From: Paradevosia sp036499825
GTDB lineage: Bacteria > Pseudomonadota > Alphaproteobacteria > Rhizobiales > Devosiaceae
NCBI GenBank assembly: GCA_036499825.1
Contig: DASYCZ010000026.1
Coordinates: 310,001 to 374,000, forward strand
Reading direction: 5' to 3'
Length of the DNA: 64,000 nt
The notes below the pieces were generated by a model that saw only the letters and a list, made by a program, of their open reading frames with translations, was not told the DNA's origin and did not search any database. The position numbers and the translations under genes were made by a program. This document shows positions 58,407-64,000 of this stretch, in pieces. Position 1 is the first letter of the stretch, and each line of letters starts with the position of its first letter.

Positions 58407-60188
58407 ATGCATGCCTACCGTACGCATACCTGCGCCGCGCTCACCGCCAACGATGTGGGGCAGACCGTTCGTCTCAGCGGCTGGGTGCACCGCGTCCGCG
58501 ATCATGGCGGCCTGTTGTTCATCGATCTGCGCGACCACTACGGATTGACGCAATTCGTGGTGGACCCGGATTCCCCGGCCTTCAAGATTGCCGAAAACGT
58601 GCGGGCGGAATGGGTCGTGCGTATCGATGGCGAAGTGAAGCAGCGTACGCCCGAGACCGTCAACCCGAATCTGCCGACCGGGCAGGTCGAAGTGTTCATC
58701 CGTGAGCTCGAGATCCTGTCTTCGGCCAAGGAATTGCCGCTGCCGATCTTTGGCGAACCCGACTATCCCGAAGACATCCGCCTGCGCTATCGCTTCCTGG
58801 ACCTGCGCCGCGAGACGCTGCACGCCAATATCGTCAAGCGCACAAAGATCATCGCATCGATGCGCAAGCACATGGGCGAAATCGGCTTTGCCGAATACTC
58901 GACGCCCATCCTCACGGCGTCATCGCCCGAGGGTGCACGCGACTTCCTCGTGCCCAGCCGCATTCATCCGGGCAAGTTCTTCGCGCTGCCGCAGGCGCCG
59001 CAGCAGTACAAGCAGCTGCTGATGGTCGCGGGCTTCGATCGCTATTTCCAGATCGCGCCCTGTTTCCGCGACGAAGATCCGCGCGCCGACCGCCTGCCGG
59101 GCGAGTTCTACCAGCTCGACCTGGAAATGAGCTTCGTGACCCAGGAAGACATCTGGAACACGATGGCGCCGGTCATGACCGGGATCTTTGAAGAATTCGC
59201 CGACGGCAAACCAGTGACCAAGGAATGGCCGCGCATTCCCTACGACACCGCCATCCGCAAGTACGGCTCCGATAAGCCCGATCTGCGCAACCCCATTGAA
59301 ATGCAGGCGGTGACGCCGCATTTCGCCGGGTCCGATTTCAAGGTCTTCGCGCGCATGATCGAGAGCGATGCCAAGACCGAAGTCTGGGCCGTCCCAGCCA
59401 AGACCGGTGGCTCGCGCGCCTTCTGTGACCGTATGAACGCCTGGGCGCAGGGCGAAGGCCAGCCTGGCCTCGCCTATATTTTCTGGCGCACCGAGAACGG
59501 CGCGCTGGAAGGGGCAGGGCCCGTGGCCAAGAATATCGGCCCTGAGCGCACGGAAGCCATTCGCCAGCAGCTCGGACTTGGCGATGGGGATGCGGCCTTC
59601 TTCGTGGCTGGCGATCCGACCAAGTTCTACAAGTTCGCCGGCGAGGCCCGGACGCGCGTCGGCACCGAACTCAAGCTGGTGGATACCGAGCGCTTCGAGT
59701 TGTGCTGGATCGTCGATTTCCCGTTCTACGAATGGTCCGACGAAGAAAAGCGCCTCGATTTCGCGCACAACCCGTTCTCCATGCCGCAGGGCGGCATCGA
59801 TGCGCTGAACAATTCCGATCCGCTGCAGATCAAGGCGTTCCAGTACGACGCCGTCTGCAACGGCTTCGAAATCGCGTCCGGCTCGATCCGTAACCAGTTG
59901 CCCGAAACCATGGTGAAGGCGTTCGAATTGACCGGCAAGTCGCGAGAGGAAGTCGAGGAACAGTTCGGCGGACTCTACCGGGCGTTCCAGTTTGGCGCCC
60001 CGCCGCATGGCGGCGCGGCCTTTGGCATCGATCGCATCGTCATGCTGTTGTGCGGTCAGCAGAACCTCCGCGAAATTTCGCTTTTCCCGATGAACCAGCA
60101 GGCGGAAGATCTGCTTATGGGGGCGCCCTCGCAGGCCAGCAGCAAGCAGCTGCGCGAACTGCATCTGCGCCTCAACGTCCAGGAATAG
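58407..60188 (+). CDS. aspS: Aspartyl-tRNA synthetase
   Basis: 593 residues. Class IIb enzyme with an N-terminal OB-fold anticodon-binding domain (VRLSGWVHRVRDHGGLLFID, LRDHYGLTQFVVDPDSPAFK) and the catalytic core with motif 1 (EIGFAEYSTPILTASSPEGA), motif 2 (FDRYFQIAPCFRDEDPRADR) and motif 3 (GAPPHGGAAFGIDRIVMLLC). A bacterial GAD insertion domain lies between motifs 2 and 3. With the GatCAB genes 12-18 kb away, it may be non-discriminating and also charge tRNA(Asn); this depends on an asparagine synthetase not seen here. Normal length. A strong terminator follows. Confidence 0.96.
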   Translation: MHAYRTHTCAALTANDVGQTVRLSGWVHRVRDHGGLLFIDLRDHYGLTQFVVDPDSPAFKIAENVRAEWVVRIDGEVKQRTPETVNPNLPTGQVEVFIRELEILSSAKELPLPIFGEPDYPEDIRLRYRFLDLRRETLHANIVKRTKIIASMRKHMGEIGFAEYSTPILTASSPEGARDFLVPSRIHPGKFFALPQAPQQYKQLLMVAGFDRYFQIAPCFRDEDPRADRLPGEFYQLDLEMSFVTQEDIWNTMAPVMTGIFEEFADGKPVTKEWPRIPYDTAIRKYGSDKPDLRNPIEMQAVTPHFAGSDFKVFARMIESDAKTEVWAVPAKTGGSRAFCDRMNAWAQGEGQPGLAYIFWRTENGALEGAGPVAKNIGPERTEAIRQQLGLGDGDAAFFVAGDPTKFYKFAGEARTRVGTELKLVDTERFELCWIVDFPFYEWSDEEKRLDFAHNPFSMPQGGIDALNNSDPLQIKAFQYDAVCNGFEIASGSIRNQLPETMVKAFELTGKSREEVEEQFGGLYRAFQFGAPPHGGAAFGIDRIVMLLCGQQNLREISLFPMNQQAEDLLMGAPSQASSKQLRELHLRLNVQE

Positions 60189-60204
60189 GCGCTCCAACCC
60201 GAAC

Positions 60205-60237
60205 AGGCCTGCCGCGACGGTTCGCGGCGGGCCTTTT
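60205..60237 (+). terminator. Rho-independent terminator after aspS
   Basis: AGGCCTGCCGCGA (60205-60217), loop CGGT, then TCGCGGCGGGCCTTTT (60222-60237). One T-G wobble in a 12-bp stem and a short T-run. Confidence 0.85.
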
Positions 60238-60321
60238 ACCTTCGCAACCGCGCATTTACCAATACTTCAAGGGCCGAATGCTAATCAGTAGGGCATACTT
60301 TCAGCCCTTGGATTAACGTTC

Positions 60322-61926
60322 GTGAAGTCCAGATACTCCCACCTCGTCATGCTGTTGGCGGCAATCCTGGCCTTCGTGCCGGTGCTTGCCGTCGATTACC
60401 TGCTCGACAACTACGTCCGGGCACGCCAGCAGGCGCAGTTGCAGCTTGAGATCGAGAGCATCACGGACGGCGTCCAGGCGGCGACGAAAGGCGCAATGGC
60501 CTCGCTTGCCAAGATCTTGGCGGATAGTCCGTCTCTCTGCACCCCGACATTCGTCGGCAATGTGCACAAGCAGATGCAGGCGAGCCTTTATGTGCGGCAG
60601 GTCCTGGTCGAAAACAATGACGGCGTGCAGTACTGCGACGCCTTCGGCGGCCCGGTTTCCTATTCGATGCTTTCGGAAAGCCTCAGCATTCCGGGGCGGA
60701 GCGAAACCATCGCGATTGCGAGGCTCCCCGGGCTCGAAGTTCCGGTCCTCAAGATTACGCTGAACTACAGCACGTCCCGCAAGATCTCGGCGTTCGTGCC
60801 TATTCTGCCATTGGCCCCCAATGCGCTGGCCATCGGCAAGACGCCGGGCGCCATGACGCGCCTGTCGCTCACCAACGGCACGCAGGTCGCCACGATCGGC
60901 GATGCGAGCCCCTACGACAAACGCGGCAACGACAGTGAATTCATCGTAGCCCAGGCATTCGCGGGCGAATTGCCCATAAAGGTCGAATCAGCCGAGCCGT
61001 TCGCCGTGGCACGCGCCGGCTATACGGATCTCGACGTGGCGTTCACCATTATCGCCTGCATCATGAGCGCAGGATTGCTGCTGCTGATGCTGCAATATGT
61101 ACGGCGCTCGCAGCTTCCTGCCTTCGATCTCGAACGCGCCATCGCCGCGGGGGAATTGCGGCCCTATTACCAGCCGGTGATCAATCTCTCCACCGGCCGA
61201 CTGGCCGGCTGCGAGGTGTTGATTCGCTGGGAGAAGCGTGACGGGGAAGTCGTCTCGCCGGGATCGTTCATCGATTACGCCGAGGCGACCGGCCTCGCCA
61301 TTCCGATGACGCTGAACCTGATGCAGCAGGTGCGCGCCGATCTTTCGCAGCTCTGCGCGGATATGCCGGACCTCAAGGTTTCCATCAATCTGTTCGAGGG
61401 GCATTTCCGCGACGGCATGATCGTTGAGGATGTGCAGGCGATTTTTGGGGATTCCCCGATCGGCTTCAGGCAGTTGGTGTTCGAAATAACCGAACGCCGG
61501 CCGCTGGCCAATTCCACGGTTGCCAATGCGGTCATCGCGGGCCTGCATGCCCTGGGGTGCCGTCTGGCCATGGACGATGTGGGCACGGGCCATTCGAACC
61601 TTGCCTATATGCAGACGCTGGGCGTCGACATCATCAAGATCGACCGCGTGTTCATCGACATGATCAAGCCGGATACGACCCAGGTGCCGGTGCTGGACGG
61701 GTTGATTGCCATGGCCAAGGATCTGGGCACCGAGATCGTCGCCGAAGGCGTCGAGACAGAGGCCCAGGCGCTCTACCTCCGCGCCCGGGGCGTGGTGATG
61801 GCGCAGGGCTATCTGTTCGCCCCGGCGATCAAGGTTGGGCCGTTCGTCGACATCGCACGCGTCCTCAATGCACCGCGCAAGGGCGCGGTTTCGCAGCCGG
61901 CCGACCCGGTTGCGAAAGTCGCCTAA
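60322..61926 (+). CDS. EAL-domain c-di-GMP phosphodiesterase with CSS-motif-type sensor
   Basis: 534 residues with a GTG start. An N-terminal membrane helix (HLVMLLAAILAFVPVLAVDY) and a second at about 235-255 (VAFTIIACIMSAGLLLLMLQ) bracket a periplasmic part with paired cysteines 73 and 105 (SPSLCTP and VQYCDAF), the CSS-motif layout of redox-sensing phosphodiesterases. The C-terminal EAL domain keeps the metal and catalytic residues: GCEVLIRWE (EVL for EAL), VSINLFEGHFRD, EITERRPLA, LAMDDVGTGHSNLAYMQTLG, DIIKIDR and EIVAEGVETEAQ. It should break down c-di-GMP under periplasmic thiol control, counteracting PleD and the membrane cyclase. Stands alone. Confidence 0.88.
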   Translation: MKSRYSHLVMLLAAILAFVPVLAVDYLLDNYVRARQQAQLQLEIESITDGVQAATKGAMASLAKILADSPSLCTPTFVGNVHKQMQASLYVRQVLVENNDGVQYCDAFGGPVSYSMLSESLSIPGRSETIAIARLPGLEVPVLKITLNYSTSRKISAFVPILPLAPNALAIGKTPGAMTRLSLTNGTQVATIGDASPYDKRGNDSEFIVAQAFAGELPIKVESAEPFAVARAGYTDLDVAFTIIACIMSAGLLLLMLQYVRRSQLPAFDLERAIAAGELRPYYQPVINLSTGRLAGCEVLIRWEKRDGEVVSPGSFIDYAEATGLAIPMTLNLMQQVRADLSQLCADMPDLKVSINLFEGHFRDGMIVEDVQAIFGDSPIGFRQLVFEITERRPLANSTVANAVIAGLHALGCRLAMDDVGTGHSNLAYMQTLGVDIIKIDRVFIDMIKPDTTQVPVLDGLIAMAKDLGTEIVAEGVETEAQALYLRARGVVMAQGYLFAPAIKVGPFVDIARVLNAPRKGAVSQPADPVAKVA

Positions 61927-62014
61927 CTCCACCATACGGAATACCGCGCCGAAGTTGCTTGCCTGAGATTCTCCCCGGAGCTAGTGACAAAGCTCGTTTT
62001 GAGGGGAGACTTGC

Positions 62015-64000
62015 ATGTCCTCGGATATGACCGAGCAAAAGCGTGCCTTGCGCGAGGCCGCTCTGCACTTTCACGAGCACCCCAAGCCGGGCAAGCTCGA
62101 AATCCAGCCGACCAAGCCGCTCGGTAACCAGCGCGATCTGGCCTTGGCCTACTCCCCCGGCGTGGCGGCTCCCTGTGAGGAGATCGCCGCCGACCCGGAT
62201 ACGGTGACGCGCTACACGTCGCGCGGCAATCTGGTGGGTGTCATTTCCAACGGCACCGCGGTTCTTGGTCTTGGCCCCATCGGCGCTCTGGCGAGCAAGC
62301 CGGTGATGGAAGGCAAAGCAGTCCTGTTCAAGAAGTTTGCCGGCATCGATGTCTTCGACATCGAGATCGACGAACTCGACCCCAAGAAATTCATCGAAGT
62401 CGTGGCCCCGCTTGAGCCGACCTTCGGTGGCATCAATCTCGAGGATATCCGCGCCCCGGATTGCTTCGAGATCGAGGAAGCGTTGCGCGCGCGCATGAAG
62501 ATTCCGGTCTTCCATGACGATCAGCACGGTACCGCCATCATCGTGGGTGCCGCGGTGCTCAACGGTCTGGAACTGGCCGGCAAGAAGATCGAGGAGGTGA
62601 AGATCTGCACCTCCGGCGCCGGGGCTGCGGCCATCGCCTGCCTTAACCTGCTGGTAGCCTTGGGCGCGCGGCTCGAAAATATCTGGGTCGCCGACAAGGA
62701 TGGGCTGGTGACGCATAAGCGCACCGACGTGCTCGACCGGTGGCGCAGCCGGTTCGCGCAGACTACGGAGGCGACGACGCTGGCCGAGGTGTTCGAGGGG
62801 GCCGACATATTCCTGGGGCTTTCCGCCGCCGGTGCGCTGAAGCCCGAGATGCTTGCCGGCATGGCGCCCAAGCCGCTGATCCTGGCGCTGGCCAATCCGG
62901 TGCCTGAGATCATGCCGGAGCTGGCCAAGGAGCTGCGCCCCGATGCCATGGTGTGCACCGGGCGCTCGGACTATCCGAACCAGGTCAACAACGTCCTGTG
63001 CTTTCCTTTCATTTTCCGGGGCGCGCTCGATGTCGGGGCGACGGCCATCAACGAGGAAATGAAGCTGGCTGCGGTCAAGGCCATCGCCAAGCTCGCCCAT
63101 GAGCCTGGACTGGAAGTCTCCGTCACCGGCGCTCCGGCGGTGTTTGGGCCCGATCACATCATTCCGAACCCCTTCGACCAGCGTCTGATTCTCAGGATTG
63201 CGCCGGCCGTGGCGCGCGCTGCGGTCGAGTCCGGTGTGGCCAAGCGTCCGATCACCGATTTCGGCGTCTATCACGACACCCTCAATCGCTTCGTGTTCCG
63301 CTCCGGCCTCGTCATGAAGCCGATCATCGACCGGGCCCAGGGGCAGCAGAAGCGCATCGCCTTCGCCGACGGCGAGGATGAGCGCGTGTTGCGCGCCGCG
63401 CAGGTGTTGCTCGAGGAGCGGATCGCACGGCCGATTCTGATCGGCCGCCCGGCAGTCATCGAAGCACGTATCGCCCGTTTTGGGCTGGCGTTGAATCTCG
63501 ACCGCGATGTCGAGGTCATCAATCCGGAAGACGATCCGCGCTATCGCGATTATGTGACGCTGTTCCATTCGCTCGTCGGTCGCAGTGGCGTGACGCCGGA
63601 TACGGCGCGGACGATCGTGCGCACCAACACGACGACGATCGGCGCATTGGCGGTCAAGCGCGGCGATGCCGATGCGCTGCTGTGCGGCCTGCAGGGACGC
63701 TATATCAAGCACGTCCGCGATATCCGTTCGGTGATCGGCATCCAGGATGGCGTCAAGGATCTTTCCGCGCTGTCGATGTTGATCATGCCGCGCGGCGCGT
63801 TCTTCTTTGCCGATACCTATGTGAACATGGACCCGACCGCCGACGAGATCGTGGGGATCGCCTTGCAGGCCCGCGATCATCTCAAGCGCTTCAATATCGA
63901 GGCCAAGGTGGCGCTGCTCAGCTACTCGAATGTCGGTTCGCGCGATGGCGATACGGCCTTCAAGATGCGCGACGCCTACAAGAAGCTGCTGGCTGTGGCG
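62015..64000 (+). CDS. maeB: NADP-dependent malic enzyme with phosphotransacetylase-like C-terminus (partial)
   Basis: The first 662 residues of an open frame; no stop before the right edge. Start ATG 62015 (MSSDMTEQKRALREAALHFH), with GGGGAG before it. Malic domain: LAYSPGVAAPCEEIAADPDT, GNLVGVISNGTAVLGLGPIG, FKKFAGIDVFDIEID, VFHDDQHGTAIIVGAAVLNG and the NAD-binding CTSGAGAAAIACLNLL. It oxidatively decarboxylates malate to pyruvate, supplying NADPH. From about residue 430 (RIAFADGEDERVLRAAQVLL) a phosphotransacetylase-like domain begins that is regulatory, not catalytic, in the well-studied MaeB proteins. Expected total is about 760 residues, so about 100 are missing at the window edge. Confidence 0.94.
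   Translation, partial: MSSDMTEQKRALREAALHFHEHPKPGKLEIQPTKPLGNQRDLALAYSPGVAAPCEEIAADPDTVTRYTSRGNLVGVISNGTAVLGLGPIGALASKPVMEGKAVLFKKFAGIDVFDIEIDELDPKKFIEVVAPLEPTFGGINLEDIRAPDCFEIEEALRARMKIPVFHDDQHGTAIIVGAAVLNGLELAGKKIEEVKICTSGAGAAAIACLNLLVALGARLENIWVADKDGLVTHKRTDVLDRWRSRFAQTTEATTLAEVFEGADIFLGLSAAGALKPEMLAGMAPKPLILALANPVPEIMPELAKELRPDAMVCTGRSDYPNQVNNVLCFPFIFRGALDVGATAINEEMKLAAVKAIAKLAHEPGLEVSVTGAPAVFGPDHIIPNPFDQRLILRIAPAVARAAVESGVAKRPITDFGVYHDTLNRFVFRSGLVMKPIIDRAQGQQKRIAFADGEDERVLRAAQVLLEERIARPILIGRPAVIEARIARFGLALNLDRDVEVINPEDDPRYRDYVTLFHSLVGRSGVTPDTARTIVRTNTTTIGALAVKRGDADALLCGLQGRYIKHVRDIRSVIGIQDGVKDLSALSMLIMPRGAFFFADTYVNMDPTADEIVGIALQARDHLKRFNIEAKVALLSYSNVGSRDGDTAFKMRDAYKKLLAVA

Noticed and set aside
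61865..63880. 671-codon minus-strand frame opposite maeB
   Set aside because: Antisense shadow of the malic enzyme gene.

Overview
The window is a GC-rich alphaproteobacterial chromosome segment of the Hyphomicrobiales (Rhizobiales) type, most like Devosia and its relatives; this placement is inferred from gene content and order, not from a search. Diagnostic neighbourhoods are DUF3572-divK-pleD, clpS-clpA, topA-rnr, dprA-plsY-pyrC'-pyrB-ruvX, gatC-gatA with gatB nearby, and purM-purN divergent from an AI-2E-type permease followed by hdaA-ppk-ppx-rnd-aspS. Start codons are often TTG or GTG, and 1-8 nt stop/start overlaps are common.

Positions 1 to about 5.4 kb are accessory: part of a tailed-phage prophage read on the minus strand. 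It holds a replication-like gene with a canonical alphaproteobacterial LexA box (GTTC-N7-GTTC) just before its ATG, a DUF6074-like gene, an array of short dyads whose arms co-vary, a terminator, a tape measure protein, a short TipJ-type tail-tip protein, two phage hypotheticals and the start of an HK97-type portal protein that runs off the left edge. The order (tail genes before portal) and the missing tail genes upstream of the tape measure suggest a rearranged or mosaic element. Its right boundary lies somewhere in the AT-rich, gene-poor stretch 5.42-5.84 kb. No integrase, tRNA or att duplication is visible.

From 5.84 kb onward the genes are ordinary chromosome. 5.8-13.3 kb: glutathione peroxidase, an ArsR/SRPBCC pair, MgtE, a likely 33-residue membrane protein, a GST, a DUF1489 protein, the division-site ATPase MipZ and a diguanylate cyclase. 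13.4-20.2 kb: a secreted D,D-carboxypeptidase with SPOR domain, ClpS/ClpA, an atypical SDR and a two-gene chromate transporter whose second half is frameshifted. 20.2-26.5 kb is a minus-strand run (DUF1275, HIT, desaturase-SDR fusion, FemAB-like, GDPD, RidA, DinB, DUF3572). 26.6-28.5 kb carries divK and pleD. 28.8-40.5 kb holds rpmG, rnr, topA, an isonitrile hydratase-like protein, dprA, plsY, a pseudo-dihydroorotase with pyrB, and ruvX. 41-48 kb holds gatC, gatA and gatB interspersed with acetyltransferases, a pentapeptide protein, a YjhX-type protein, a cytochrome c and chorismate mutase. 48-64 kb holds purine synthesis, polyphosphate metabolism, RNase D, AspRS, an EAL phosphodiesterase and a malic enzyme open at the right edge.

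Several genes converge on cell-cycle control (mipZ, divK, pleD, hdaA, clpA/clpS) and on c-di-GMP turnover (two GGEEF proteins, one EAL protein). The most unusual material is the compact replication-like module at 4.0-5.4 kb, with its SOS box, an internal 23-bp inverted repeat and the co-varying dyad array next door. Smaller curiosities are a perfect 32-bp palindrome at 13.0 kb, a structured leader with a tiny membrane protein at 9.0-9.3 kb, and a structured stretch between pleD and rpmG.
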